Positions 36,732-45,959 of a stretch of DNA of 64,000 nucleotides are shown piece after piece. Below the pieces are notes generated by a model that was not told the origin of the DNA, searched no databases, and saw only the letters and a program-made list of their open reading frames with translations. How positions within the stretch are numbered: the stretch's first letter is position 1; each line of letters starts with the position of its first letter. The position numbers and the translations under genes are program-made. This stretch comes from Rhodanobacteraceae bacterium (GTDB lineage: Bacteria; Pseudomonadota; Gammaproteobacteria; Xanthomonadales; Rhodanobacteraceae), in the NCBI GenBank assembly GCA_021325475.1, contig JAJPHA010000021.1, forward strand, positions 36,473 to 100,472, in the 5' to 3' direction.

Positions 36732-38633
36732 ATGACCGACGTCCTTCGTGCAGACCGCGCCGGCACGCGCCGCGACTTCGCGGCGTTCGCGCTCGGCGCG
36801 CTTGGCGTGGTCTACGGCGACATCGGCACGAGTCCGCTGTACACCGTGCAGACCGTGTTCGCCGAGCCCGGCATCGTCGCCGACGAGGTGAACATCCTCG
36901 GTGCGCTGTCGCTGATCTTCTGGGCGCTGGTGATGGTGGTCTCGCTCAAGTACGTGGTGTTCATCATGCGCGCCGACAACAAGGGCGAGGGCGGCATCAT
37001 GGCGCTGATGGCGCTGGCCCGGCACGGCGCGCGCGGCAATGTGCGGCTGCGCTATGCCATCGTCATGCTCGGTCTGCTCGGCGCCGCGCTGTTCTACGGT
37101 GACGGCGTGATCACGCCGGCGATCTCGGTGTTGTCGGCGATGGAAGGCCTCAAGGTGGTGGCGCCGGAACTCGGCCGCTGGGTGGTGCCGGTCACGCTCG
37201 TCATCATCGTCGCCCTGTTCGTGCTGCAGCGGCGCGGCAGTGCCGGCGTCGGCGCGCTGTTCGGACCGATCATGCTGATCTGGTTCGCGACCATCGCCGC
37301 GCTCGGCGTGGTCGCGATCCTGCGCCAGCCGCGGGTGCTGTGGGCGCTCGACCCCTGGTATGGCGTCGAATTCTTCCGCGCCAACGGCTGGTACGGCTTC
37401 CTCGCGCTCGGCGGCGTGGTGCTGGCGATCACCGGCGGCGAGGCGCTGTACGCCGACATGGGCCACTTCGGCAAGAATCCGATCCGCTTCGCCTGGTTCG
37501 GCTACGTCTCGCCGGCGCTGGTGCTCAACTACTTCGGCCAGGGCGCGTTGCTGCTGTCGCGTCCCGGCGATGCGCAGGTGCTCGCCAATCCGTTCTATTC
37601 GCTGGTGCCGGGCTCGCTGCTGCTGCCGATGATCGTGCTGGCGACGATGGCCACGATCATCGCCTCGCAGGCGGTGATCTCGGGCGCGTTCTCGATGACC
37701 CGCGAGGCGATCCAGCTCGGCTTCTCGCCGCGCATGGAAGTCGTCCACACCTCGCGCCAGACGCAGGGCCAGATCTATCTGCCCTGGGTCAATCGCACGC
37801 TGGCGGTGATGATCCTCGGCGCCGTGCTCGGCTTCCGTTCGTCGGAGAACCTGGCCGCCGCCTACGGCATTTCCGTCACCGGCACCATGGCCATCACCAC
37901 CTTGCTCGCCTTGATCGTGGCGCGACGCCTGTGGGGCTGGAGCCGCTGGCTCGTCGCCGTCTCCGGGCTCGTGTTCCTGACCATCGACATCGCCTTCTTC
38001 AGCGCCAACGCGATCAAGATCGAGCGCGGCGGCTGGTTCCCGCTCGCCCTCGGCGGTCTGGTCTTCCTGCTGCTGACCACCTGGCGGCGCGGCCGCGAAC
38101 TGGTGATGCGCGAGCTCAAGCAGAGCGGTCTCGCGCTCGAGCCGTTCATCGCCAGTCTGGCCGCGCATCCGCCGCTGCGCGTCCCCGGCACGGCGGTGTT
38201 CCTCACCGCCAACGCCCACGCCGTGCCGAGCGCGCTGCTGCACAACCTCAAGCACAACAAGGTGCTGCACGAGCGCAACGTGCTGCTCACCGTCGAGACG
38301 CTGGAAACGCCGCAGGCCGAATACGGCGAGCGCAGCGAGATCACCGCGCTCGGCCACGATTTCTATCGCCTCACCCTGCGCTTCGGCTTCGCCGAGGACC
38401 CGGACATCCCCGCGGCGCTGCAGAGTTGCGCGGTCAAGGGACTGGATTTCGACCTGATGGACACGACGTTCTTCATCAGCCGCGAAACCGTGGTCGCCAC
38501 CGATCGGCCCGGCATGCCGCTGTGGCGCGACAAGCTGTTCGCCTTCCTCGCGCGCAACGCGAGCTCCGCCACCGCATTCTTCCGCATTCCGGGCAACCGG
38601 CTGATCGAGCTCGGTACGCAGGTGGAGATTTGA
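36732..38633 (+). CDS. kup: Low-affinity potassium transporter Kup
   Basis: Inner-membrane K+ uptake system, probably proton-coupled. The product is 633 residues with about 12 membrane segments and a soluble C-terminal part from about residue 450. The signature VVYGDIGTSPLYTVQTVF is at about 25-42, and LLGAALFYGDGVITPAISVLSA follows. It interrupts ruvA and ruvB and may be transcribed with ruvCA (12 bp gap). Confidence 0.96.
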   Translation: MTDVLRADRAGTRRDFAAFALGALGVVYGDIGTSPLYTVQTVFAEPGIVADEVNILGALSLIFWALVMVVSLKYVVFIMRADNKGEGGIMALMALARHGARGNVRLRYAIVMLGLLGAALFYGDGVITPAISVLSAMEGLKVVAPELGRWVVPVTLVIIVALFVLQRRGSAGVGALFGPIMLIWFATIAALGVVAILRQPRVLWALDPWYGVEFFRANGWYGFLALGGVVLAITGGEALYADMGHFGKNPIRFAWFGYVSPALVLNYFGQGALLLSRPGDAQVLANPFYSLVPGSLLLPMIVLATMATIIASQAVISGAFSMTREAIQLGFSPRMEVVHTSRQTQGQIYLPWVNRTLAVMILGAVLGFRSSENLAAAYGISVTGTMAITTLLALIVARRLWGWSRWLVAVSGLVFLTIDIAFFSANAIKIERGGWFPLALGGLVFLLLTTWRRGRELVMRELKQSGLALEPFIASLAAHPPLRVPGTAVFLTANAHAVPSALLHNLKHNKVLHERNVLLTVETLETPQAEYGERSEITALGHDFYRLTLRFGFAEDPDIPAALQSCAVKGLDFDLMDTTFFISRETVVATDRPGMPLWRDKLFAFLARNASSATAFFRIPGNRLIELGTQVEI

Positions 38634-38637
38634 TGGA

Positions 38638-38752
38638 GGGGAGTAGGGAGTGGGGAGTAGGGAGTGGGGAGTAGGGAGTGGGGAGTAGGGAGTAGGCGCG
38701 ATGGCAATCTGTTGGATATTTCCCACTTCCCACTCCCCACTTCCCACTCCCC
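38638..38752 (+). repeat. G-rich tandem repeat with complementary C-rich arm (kup-ruvB gap)
   Basis: Four tandem copies of a 14 bp unit GGGGAGTAGGGAGT cover about 38638-38694. A C-rich stretch built on ACTTCCCACTCCCC lies at 38722-38752. The two can pair as a long imperfect stem, and the G-rich strand alone could form a quadruplex. The structure lies between the kup stop and the ruvB start and could end or weaken readthrough. Confidence 0.8.
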
Positions 38753-38773
38753 GCCGAATGCCATAATGCCCGC

Positions 38774-39844
38774 ATGACCGACCGCGTCATCTCCACCGCC
38801 GCCACCCGCGAAGACGAAGCGCTGGAACCGCGCATCCGTCCGCAGTGCCTGGCCGAGTACCTCGGCCAGCGCGCGGTGCGCGAGCAGCTCGCGATCTACA
38901 TCGAGGCCGCGCGCCGGCGCGGCGAGGCGCTCGATCACGTGCTGGTCTTCGGTCCGCCCGGCCTCGGCAAGACCACGCTCGCGCACGTCATCGCCAACGA
39001 ACTCGGCGTGCAGCTGCGCGCGACCTCGGGGCCGGTGATCGAGCGCGCCGGCGATCTCGCCGCGCTGCTCACCAACCTGCAGCCGCGCGACGTGCTGTTC
39101 GTCGACGAGATCCATCGCCTGTCGCCGGTGGTCGAGGAAATCCTCTATCCGGCGATGGAGGATCGGCAGATCGACATTTTGATCGGCGAAGGGCCGGCGG
39201 CGCGCTCGATCAAGCTCGATCTGCCGCCGTTCACGCTGGTCGGCGCGACCACCCGCGCCGGCCTGCTGACCTCGCCGTTGCGCGACCGTTTCGGCATCGT
39301 CCAGCGCCTGGAGTTCTACACCGCCGAGGAACTCGCCGGCATCGTGCGCCGCTCGGCGCGCATCCTCGGCATCGCCTGCGAGGACGACGGCGCCGGCGAG
39401 ATCGCGCGCCGCGCGCGCGGCACGCCGCGCATCGCCAACCGGCTGCTGCGGCGCGTGCGCGACTATGCCGAGGTCCGCGGCGACGGCCGCATCAGCCGCG
39501 CCGCAGTGCTGGCGGCGATGCGCATGCTCGACGTCGACGACGAAGGCTTCGACGCGCTCGATCGGCGCCTGCTCGCCACCGTGATCGAACACTTCGACGG
39601 CGGCCCGGTCGGCGTGGAATCGCTCGCCGCGGCGCTGTCGGAGGAGCGCGGCACGATCGAGGACGTGCTCGAACCGTACCTGATCCAGCAGGGCTTCCTG
39701 ATGCGCACCGCGCGCGGCCGCATGGCGACCGCCAAGGCCTATCGGCATCTGGGCTTGAAGCCGCCACGGCGCGCCGAGGCGGAGGACCTGTTCGAATCGC
39801 CGGGAATCGGCAATCGGGAATCGGGCATCGGGGACAGCGGATGA
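38774..39844 (+). CDS. ruvB: Holliday junction branch-migration ATPase RuvB
   Basis: AAA+ motor of the RuvAB complex. The product is 356 residues with Walker [14 protein letters not shown], Walker B FVDEIHRL, sensor region [17 protein letters not shown], and a winged-helix C-terminus. The last 15 or so residues ([15 protein letters not shown]) come from a simple repeat of GGGAATCGG-like units at about 39796-39836, so the natural end of the fold is near [10 protein letters not shown]. The stop overlaps the ybgC start (ATGA). Confidence 0.97.
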   Translation: MTDRVISTAATREDEALEPRIRPQCLAEYLGQRAVREQLAIYIEAARRRGEALDHVLVFGPPGLGKTTLAHVIANELGVQLRATSGPVIERAGDLAALLTNLQPRDVLFVDEIHRLSPVVEEILYPAMEDRQIDILIGEGPAARSIKLDLPPFTLVGATTRAGLLTSPLRDRFGIVQRLEFYTAEELAGIVRRSARILGIACEDDGAGEIARRARGTPRIANRLLRRVRDYAEVRGDGRISRAAVLAAMRMLDVDDEGFDALDRRLLATVIEHFDGGPVGVESLAAALSEERGTIEDVLEPYLIQQGFLMRTARGRMATAKAYRHLGLKPPRRAEAEDLFESPGIGNRESGIGDSG

Positions 39845-40296
39845 GCGCTCGTCCGACGGTGGTTGCCAACGTCGAAACCCAATCGCCGATGGCCGTCTTC
39901 CGCTGGCCCGTGCGCGTCTACTGGGAGGACACCGACGCCGGCGGCGTGGTCTACCACGCGAGCTATCTGCGCTTTCTCGAACGCGCCCGCACCGAGTGGC
40001 TGCGCGCGCAGAGCATCGAGCAGGCGCGGCTGCGCGCCGAGCGCGGCATCCTGTTCGTGGTGAGCGACATGCGCCTGCGCTTCCGCGCGCCGGCGCGGCT
40101 GGACGACGAGCTCGTCGCGACCATCGGCGCGTTCACCCGCCGTTCCGCATCGATCGCCTTCGCGCAATGTATACTCCGCCCGCGGGATGGCGTGACCCTG
40201 CTCGAAGCGGACGTGCGCGCGGCGTGCATCGACGCCGCCAGCTACCGGCCGTGCCGCATTCCGGATCATCTGTTCGTGGAGAACCCCAAGGCATGA
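39841..40296 (+). CDS. ybgC: Tol-Pal associated acyl-CoA thioesterase YbgC
   Basis: Hot-dog fold thioesterase at the head of the tol-pal operon. The product is 151 residues with the active-site stretch [30 protein letters not shown]. The first 20 or so residues are a non-conserved extension. ATG 39841 overlaps the ruvB stop by 4 bases, and the ybgC end overlaps the tolQ start. Confidence 0.93.
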   Translation: MSARPTVVANVETQSPMAVFRWPVRVYWEDTDAGGVVYHASYLRFLERARTEWLRAQSIEQARLRAERGILFVVSDMRLRFRAPARLDDELVATIGAFTRRSASIAFAQCILRPRDGVTLLEADVRAACIDAASYRPCRIPDHLFVENPKA

Positions 40297-40979
40297 ATGG
40301 CGGCATCAATGTCATCGAACTCACGCTCAACGCCAGCCTGTTCGTCAAGGTGGTGATGGCGGTGTTGCTGGTGTTTTCGTTCCTGTCGTGGGTGATCATC
40401 TTCCGCAAGATGACCGTGCTCAACCGGGCGATGAAGGGCGCCGACGATTTCGAGGAGCGCTTCTGGTCCGGCGCCGATCTCGCCGGCCTGTTCCGCGACG
40501 TCACCGCCAACGGCGATCCGATCACCGGCATCGAGAGCATCTTCGAGGCCGGGTTCCGCGAATTCGCGCGCCTGCGCCAGCGCCGGCAGATGGATCCGCG
40601 CACCATCCTCGAGGGCGCGCAGCGCGGCATGCGCGTGGCGCTGACCCGCGAACTGGACCGGCTCGAGCAGAACCTCGAGTTCCTCGCCAACGTCGGTTCG
40701 ATCAGCCCCTACGTCGGCCTGCTCGGCACGGTGGCCGGCATCATGGTGGCCTTCGTCGGCCTCGCCAACGTCAAGGAGGCGACCATCGCCATGGTCGCGC
40801 CGGGCATCTCCGAGGCGCTGATCGCCACCGCCATGGGCCTGATCGCGGCGATTCCGGCGGTGTGGGCGTACAACCGCTTCTCGACCAAGCTGGAACGCAT
40901 CAGCACGCGCTACGACACCTTCGTCGAGGAGTTCTCCTCGATCCTGCAGCGCCAGGCGCACATCGATGAGGCGCGCTGA
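40293..40979 (+). CDS. tolQ: Tol-Pal system protein TolQ
   Basis: Inner-membrane proton-channel subunit, a homologue of ExbB and MotA, that energises TolA. The product is 228 residues with membrane segments at about 13-35, 135-157 and 170-192 and the conserved SPYVGLLGTVAGIMVAF. The ATG at 40293 overlaps the ybgC stop (ATGA), so translation is coupled. Confidence 0.96.
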   Translation: MNGGINVIELTLNASLFVKVVMAVLLVFSFLSWVIIFRKMTVLNRAMKGADDFEERFWSGADLAGLFRDVTANGDPITGIESIFEAGFREFARLRQRRQMDPRTILEGAQRGMRVALTRELDRLEQNLEFLANVGSISPYVGLLGTVAGIMVAFVGLANVKEATIAMVAPGISEALIATAMGLIAAIPAVWAYNRFSTKLERISTRYDTFVEEFSSILQRQAHIDEAR

Positions 40980-41015
40980 CCCCGTGTGCCGGCACCATGC
41001 GTTGGAAGCACGACC

Positions 41016-41456
41016 ATGCACCTGACGGCCCGCACGCGCCGACGCCGCAAGCTCAAGGCCGAGATCAACGTCGTGCCCTACATCGACGTGATGCTGGTGC
41101 TGCTCATCATCTTCATGGTGACGGCGCCGCTGCTCAATCTCGGCGTGGACATCCATCTGCCGCAGTCGACCGCCAAGGCGGTGCAGACCGAGAAGGAACC
41201 GATCCTGGTCAGCGTCGACCAGGACGGCAATTTCTATCTCACCCTGGGCGGCGCGCCGCGCGAGCCGATCGATGCCGACACGCTGGTGCGCAAGGTCTCG
41301 GCGTTCGTGCGCGAGAACCCGCAGGCGCCGGTCCTGATCGGCGGCGACGAACGCGTCGGCTACGGCAAGGTCTATCAGGCGATGGTGCTGCTGCAGCAGT
41401 CCGGCGTGCCGAAGGTCGGGCTGATGAGCCAGCCGGTGCAGGAGACCAAGCGCTGA
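41016..41456 (+). CDS. tolR: Tol-Pal system protein TolR
   Basis: ExbD-like partner of TolQ. The product is 146 residues with one membrane helix carrying the proton-relay D24 (VPYIDVMLVLLIIFMVTAPLL) and a periplasmic domain. I chose ATG 41016 over 40986 because GGAAG lies 7 bases upstream and the protein then begins with the basic MHLTARTRRRRKLK typical before the helix. Confidence 0.95.
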   Translation: MHLTARTRRRRKLKAEINVVPYIDVMLVLLIIFMVTAPLLNLGVDIHLPQSTAKAVQTEKEPILVSVDQDGNFYLTLGGAPREPIDADTLVRKVSAFVRENPQAPVLIGGDERVGYGKVYQAMVLLQQSGVPKVGLMSQPVQETKR

Positions 41457-41459
41457 ACG

Positions 41460-42305
41460 ATGGAAAGTCTTGCCGACAAGGCCCGCGCCTGCGCGTACGC
41501 GCTGATCGTGCACGTGCTGTGGGTGGCGCTGTTCTTCGGCGGTCTGCTGTGGACGCAGCGCACGCGCCCGCTGAGTCTGGCCGGCCCGGTGATCGAGGCC
41601 GAGCTGGTCGGCCTCGCCGCCGCGCCGAAGCCGCGCCCGGCGCGGCCGAAGCCGGCGCGGCCGAAGCCGGCGGCCGAGGAGGCGCCGAAACCGCCGCCGG
41701 CGCCGCCGCCGAGCGAGCCGCAGCGCGAGGACCGGGTCGAGCGCGAGAAGGTGGCCGAACTGGCGCGAGCGCAGGCCGAGGCCGCCGAGCGCGCGCAGGA
41801 GGAGCGTCGTCGCCAGGAGCAGGCGCTGCTGGAAAAGGAGCAGCGCGAGCTCAAGCAGCTCGAGGAGATCCGGCGCCAGCGCGAGGCGGCGGAGCGGCGC
41901 CTGAAGCTGGAGAAGGAGAAGCTGGCGCAGCTCAACGACCTCAAGAAGGCCAAGCCGGTGACCACGCCGCCGCAGCCGGTGGCGGAGGCGGAAACCGCGG
42001 TTTCGGGAACCAATGGCCGCGAAGACAGTCTGCAAGCGCAGTATTTCGCCGCGATCCAGAATGCGGTGACGCAGAACTGGTTGCGCCCGGAAAGCACCCA
42101 GCCGGGACTGCGCTGCATGCTGCACATCGTGCAGATTCCGGGCGGCGACGTGATCGGCGTGCAGGTGGGCAATCCGTGCAACGCCGATCCGCTGACCCGC
42201 AACTCGATCGAGCAGGCGGTCAAGCGCGCCTCGCCGCTGCCGTACAAGGGGTACGAGAAGGCGTTCACCCGCGATCTGAATTTCAACTTCACCTATGACG
42301 GATAG
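41460..42305 (+). CDS. tolA: Cell envelope integrity protein TolA
   Basis: Inner-membrane protein that spans the periplasm to Pal and TolB. The product is 281 residues: one N-terminal membrane helix (about 13-34), a Pro/Lys/Ala stretch, a charged coiled coil (about 90-165, rich in Glu, Arg, Gln), and a TonB-like C-terminal domain from about 195 (QYFAAIQNAVTQNWLRPES) with a Cys pair. It starts 3 bases after tolR. Confidence 0.95.
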   Translation: MESLADKARACAYALIVHVLWVALFFGGLLWTQRTRPLSLAGPVIEAELVGLAAAPKPRPARPKPARPKPAAEEAPKPPPAPPPSEPQREDRVEREKVAELARAQAEAAERAQEERRRQEQALLEKEQRELKQLEEIRRQREAAERRLKLEKEKLAQLNDLKKAKPVTTPPQPVAEAETAVSGTNGREDSLQAQYFAAIQNAVTQNWLRPESTQPGLRCMLHIVQIPGGDVIGVQVGNPCNADPLTRNSIEQAVKRASPLPYKGYEKAFTRDLNFNFTYDG

Positions 42306-42312
42306 CCAAACC

Positions 42313-43647
42313 ATGCCGAACCGCCGCTTCCCCGCGTTCCTGCTCGTCGCACTGATCGGTCTGCTCGGCGCGCCGTTGGTCTTCGCCCAGGGACTGACCA
42401 GCGAAGTGCCGACCATCGACATCAAGAATGGCACGGCGAGCGCCACGCCGATCGCGGTCGTGCCGTTCGCCTTCGAGGGCGCCGGCCTGCCGCCGGAGAC
42501 CGACGTCGCCGACGTCGTGCGCAACGATCTCAACCGCTGCGGCCAGTTCCGCGCCCTGCCGAAGAACGACGTGGTCGAGTTCCCCACCCGCGGCAGCGAG
42601 ATCAAGTTCGCCACCTGGAACATGCTCAAGCAGGCCTACCTCCTCGTCGGTCGCGAGATCCAGAATCCGACCGGCGAGATCCGCGTCGAGTTCGAGCTGT
42701 TCGACGTGCCCAAGCAGCAGCAACTGCTCGCGCTCGCCATCACCGGCCAGCCGACCGGACTGCGCGACGTGGCGCACCAGATCGCCGATCTCGTCTATGA
42801 GAAGATCACCGGCGTGCGCGGCGCGTTCTGGACCCGCATCGCCTACATCATCTCCACCGGCGTCGGCGCGAATCTGAGCTACGCACTGATGGTGGCCGAT
42901 TCCGACGGCTACAACCCGCAGACCGTGGTGCGCTCGCACGAGCCGCTGCTGTCGCCGGCGTGGTCGCCGGACGGCCGCAAGCTCGCCTATGTCTCGTTCG
43001 AGCGCGGCAATTCCTCGATCTACATCCAGGAGATCGCCACCGGCTCGCGCGAGATCGTCTCCAGCAGCAAGGGCATCAACGGCGCGCCGGCGTTCTCGCC
43101 GGACGGCACGCGGCTCGCGCTGACCCTGTCCTACGGCGGCAATCCGGACATCTACGTGCTCGATCTCGCCGGCCGCCACACGACCCAACTCACCAAGCAC
43201 TTCGCCATCGACACCGAGCCGACCTGGATGCCGGACGGGCAGAGCCTGGTGTTCACCTCCGATCGCTCCGGCAAGCCGCAGCTCTACCAGGTGCCGGTCG
43301 GCGGCGGCGACGCCACCCGCATCACCTTCCAGGGCGAATACAACGCCAACGCCTCGATTTCCTGGGACGGCAAGCGCATCGCTATGGTGCAAGGCAGCGG
43401 AAACGTGTATCGTATTGCGGTTTTGGATCGAGCAACAGGCGAGGCGACGGCGATCTCGCCCGGCAGCCTGGACGAGCACCCGAGCTTCGCCCCGAACGGA
43501 AGCATGATCCTGTATGCCGCGACGGAAGGTTCCCGCGGCGTGCTGTACGCCGTCTCGGCGGACGGCCGGGTGCGTCAGCGCCTGGTGCTGGCCGACGGCG
43601 ACGTGCGCGAGCCGGCCTGGTCGCCATACCGTCAGCGTGGACCATGA
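42313..43647 (+). CDS. tolB: Tol-Pal system beta-propeller protein TolB
   Basis: Periplasmic protein that binds Pal and TolA. The product is 444 residues with a Sec signal (MPNRRFPAFLLVALIGLLGAPLVFAQG), an N-terminal alpha/beta domain, and a propeller built of PAWSPDGRKLAYVSFE-like blades. An alternative ATG at 42295 overlaps the tolA stop and adds six residues ahead of the signal; I prefer 42313 but cannot exclude the other. Confidence 0.95.
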   Translation: MPNRRFPAFLLVALIGLLGAPLVFAQGLTSEVPTIDIKNGTASATPIAVVPFAFEGAGLPPETDVADVVRNDLNRCGQFRALPKNDVVEFPTRGSEIKFATWNMLKQAYLLVGREIQNPTGEIRVEFELFDVPKQQQLLALAITGQPTGLRDVAHQIADLVYEKITGVRGAFWTRIAYIISTGVGANLSYALMVADSDGYNPQTVVRSHEPLLSPAWSPDGRKLAYVSFERGNSSIYIQEIATGSREIVSSSKGINGAPAFSPDGTRLALTLSYGGNPDIYVLDLAGRHTTQLTKHFAIDTEPTWMPDGQSLVFTSDRSGKPQLYQVPVGGGDATRITFQGEYNANASISWDGKRIAMVQGSGNVYRIAVLDRATGEATAISPGSLDEHPSFAPNGSMILYAATEGSRGVLYAVSADGRVRQRLVLADGDVREPAWSPYRQRGP

Positions 43648-43708
43648 CCCCCGCCGTCGCCGCGGAGCCACCGCTTTTTCCTGACAACCGCTACATGAGG
43701 CCAACAAG

Positions 43709-44224
43709 ATGAAACTCCCGATTCGCGTCCTTCTGACCGCCGCTGTCGCCAGCGCCACCCTGATCGCCTGCAGCAGCAACAAGCCGAAGACCGCGCCGCC
43801 GAGCGCCGGCCCGACCACGACCACCACCCCGCCGCCGAGCACCGGCGGCAAGTACACGGTCGAGAGCCTGGACACCGATTCCTGCCTGCGTCAGCGCGCG
43901 ATCTACTTCGATTTCGACAAGAGCGAGATCAAGTCGGAGTTCCAGGCCCAGGTCGCCTGCCACGCCGCGTATCTGCGCCAGTTCCCGGGCGCGCGCGTGA
44001 CCCTCGAAGGCAACGCCGACGAGCGCGGCACGCGCGAGTACAACCTCGGCCTCGGCGAGCGCCGCGGCAACGCCGTGTCGAGCGCGCTGGTGGCCGCCGG
44101 CGCGTCGGCGAGCCAGCTCAACGTGGTGAGCTACGGCGAGGAGCGTCCGGTGTGCAAGGAGCACAACGAGACCTGCTGGCAGAAGAACCGCCGCGTCGAC
44201 ATCGTCTACACGGCCAAGCAGTAA
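43709..44224 (+). CDS. pal: Peptidoglycan-associated lipoprotein Pal
   Basis: Outer-membrane lipoprotein that holds the envelope together through peptidoglycan. The product is 171 residues with lipobox LIAC (acylated C21), a Pro/Thr/Gly linker, and an OmpA-like domain (IYFDFDKSEIK, LEGNADERGTREYNLGLGERR). It ends at a hairpin terminator 17 bases downstream. Confidence 0.97.
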   Translation: MKLPIRVLLTAAVASATLIACSSNKPKTAPPSAGPTTTTTPPPSTGGKYTVESLDTDSCLRQRAIYFDFDKSEIKSEFQAQVACHAAYLRQFPGARVTLEGNADERGTREYNLGLGERRGNAVSSALVAAGASASQLNVVSYGEERPVCKEHNETCWQKNRRVDIVYTAKQ

Positions 44225-44240
44225 TCCGCCGCACGCAGCA

Positions 44241-44274
44241 CGAAGGGCCGGCGCACGCGGCCCTTCGCCTTTTC
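44241..44274 (+). terminator. Terminator/attenuator between pal and cpoB
   Basis: CGAAGGGCCG (44241-44250) pairs with CGGCCCTTCG (44258-44267) around 7 bases and is followed by CCTTTTC. The U-tract is short, so partial readthrough into cpoB is likely; this would favour pal over cpoB expression. Confidence 0.75.
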
Positions 44275-44285
44275 CGGAGTTCACG

Positions 44286-45179
44286 ATGCGCACTACCCCG
44301 AGCTCCTTCGCCAGTGTCGCGGCCGCCGTCGCGTTGGCGGCAACCGCCTTCGTCGCCCCCGTCCACGCCCAGCGCCTGAGTCTGGCCGAGCGCGTGACCA
44401 AGCTCGAACAGCAGGTGCAGGGGCAGGGCGGCGCCCAGGCCAACATCGAACTGGTCAACCAGATCAATGCGCTGCAATCGCAGGTGCAGACCCTGCAAGG
44501 TCAAGTCGAGGAACTGCGCCACCAGCTCGACGAGATGAAGAGCCGGGCGAAGGAGCAGTACATCGATCTCGACTCGCGCATCGGCCGTCTCGAAGGCCGC
44601 AACCCGAACGCGGCGCCCGCGCCGGCGCCGACCAACGCGCCGAGCGGCCAATTGCCCGACGTCACCCTGGGCGGCACCGCCGCGTCCGCCGCCGCGCCTG
44701 CGCCTGCGAACACCGCGCCGGCTGCGCCCGCCGCGCCGGCGGCGTCCGCCGCGACGAACACCACCACGCCGCCGGCACCGACCGGCAGCCCGGAAGATGC
44801 CAAGTCCGCCTACGACCAGGCGTTCAATGCGCTCAAGGACGGCCGCTACGCCGAGGCAGCGCGGCGCTTCCAGACGTTCATCGAGCAGTACCCGAACCAC
44901 GAGCTGACGCCGAACGCGTATTACTGGCTGGGCGAATCGTATTACGTCACCCAGAACTACCCGATCTCGATGGATACCTTCCACAAGCTCTTGGCGCAGT
45001 ATCCGAACAGCCAGAAGGCGCCGGATGCGCTGCTCAAGATCGGCTACTGCCAGTACGAGCTGAAGCAGTGGAGCCAGGCCGAGGCGACCTTGAACCAGGT
45101 GCTGCAGAAATATCCGAACACGACCGTCGCCAACCTGGCCCAGGGGCGCCTGCGCGCGCTCAAGCTCGAGCAGCACTGA
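44286..45179 (+). CDS. cpoB: Cell division coordinator CpoB (YbgF)
   Basis: Periplasmic partner of TolA and PBP1B that coordinates outer-membrane constriction with septal peptidoglycan synthesis. The product is 297 residues: signal peptide to about residue 28, an N-terminal trimerising coiled coil (about 30-95, LSLAERVTKLEQQVQ and following), an Ala/Pro/Thr-rich linker (about 105-165), and C-terminal TPRs from 175 (AYDQAFNALKDGRYAEAARRFQ). Confidence 0.95.
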   Translation: MRTTPSSFASVAAAVALAATAFVAPVHAQRLSLAERVTKLEQQVQGQGGAQANIELVNQINALQSQVQTLQGQVEELRHQLDEMKSRAKEQYIDLDSRIGRLEGRNPNAAPAPAPTNAPSGQLPDVTLGGTAASAAAPAPANTAPAAPAAPAASAATNTTTPPAPTGSPEDAKSAYDQAFNALKDGRYAEAARRFQTFIEQYPNHELTPNAYYWLGESYYVTQNYPISMDTFHKLLAQYPNSQKAPDALLKIGYCQYELKQWSQAEATLNQVLQKYPNTTVANLAQGRLRALKLEQH

Positions 45180-45208
45180 GCGGCGCGCCGGCGCCGCGCC
45201 GGCCGGTC

Positions 45209-45874
45209 ATGTCCGAACGGACCCCTGCTTCCTCGCCGCGCCTGCGCGTCAGCGAGATCTTCCACTCCCTGCAAGGCGAGGCGCGCGACGTCGGCCGGCC
45301 GACGGTGTTCGTGCGCCTGACCGGCTGCCCGCTGCGGTGCGTCTGGTGCGACACGGCCTATGCGTTCCACGGCGGCGAATGGCGCGACCTCGACGCGATC
45401 CTGGGCGAAGTGGAAAAGTATAAAACGCGGCACGTCTGCGTCACCGGCGGCGAGCCGCTGGCGCAGAAGCGTTGCCTCGATCTGCTCGCGCGGCTGTGCG
45501 ACGCCGGCCACGAGGTGTCGCTGGAGACTTCCGGCGCGCTCGACGTCGGCGCGGTCGATCCGCGCGTGGTCAAGGTCATGGACCTGAAGGCGCCCGGCTC
45601 CGGCGAGGTCGCGCGCAACCTGTGGCGCAATCTCGACCGGCTCACGCCGCGCGACCAGATCAAGATCGTGCTGGCCGACCGCGCCGATTACGACTGGGCC
45701 TGCGCCGTGCTGCGCGAGCGGCGGCTGGCCGAGCGTTGCGAGGTGCTGTTGTCGCCGGTGTGGGGCAAGCTCGCGCCGCGCGAGCTCGCCGAATGGATCC
45801 TCGCGGATCGTCTGCCGGTGCGAATGCAGGTCCAGTTGCACAAGTTGCTGTGGGGCGAGATGCCGGGGCGATGA
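45209..45874 (+). CDS. queE: 7-carboxy-7-deazaguanine synthase QueE
   Basis: Radical-SAM enzyme of queuosine synthesis that contracts CPH4 to the 7-deazaguanine ring. The product is 221 residues with the cluster cysteines C40-x3-C44-x2-C47 ([11 protein letters not shown]), substrate-binding [19 protein letters not shown] and VTGGEPLAQ. The start at 45209 gives the family N-terminus. It lies next to queC, an uninterrupted pathway pair. Confidence 0.95.
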   Translation: MSERTPASSPRLRVSEIFHSLQGEARDVGRPTVFVRLTGCPLRCVWCDTAYAFHGGEWRDLDAILGEVEKYKTRHVCVTGGEPLAQKRCLDLLARLCDAGHEVSLETSGALDVGAVDPRVVKVMDLKAPGSGEVARNLWRNLDRLTPRDQIKIVLADRADYDWACAVLRERRLAERCEVLLSPVWGKLAPRELAEWILADRLPVRMQVQLHKLLWGEMPGR

Positions 45875-45959
45875 GGATGGCGCGCGTGGTATACGAGTAC
45901 ACTCCGTCGGCGGCCGCGGCGCTGGTCACGGTCGCTCGCGGCGCGCGAGGCACGCGCCC

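Noticed and set aside
38638..38752. CRISPR-like array in the kup-ruvB gap
   Set aside because: Repeats are contiguous without spacers and are only 14 bp; it is a simple tandem repeat.
45875..45959. preQ1 riboswitch upstream of queC
   Set aside because: The gap has no recognisable preQ1 aptamer or pseudoknot, and queC is probably read with queE.
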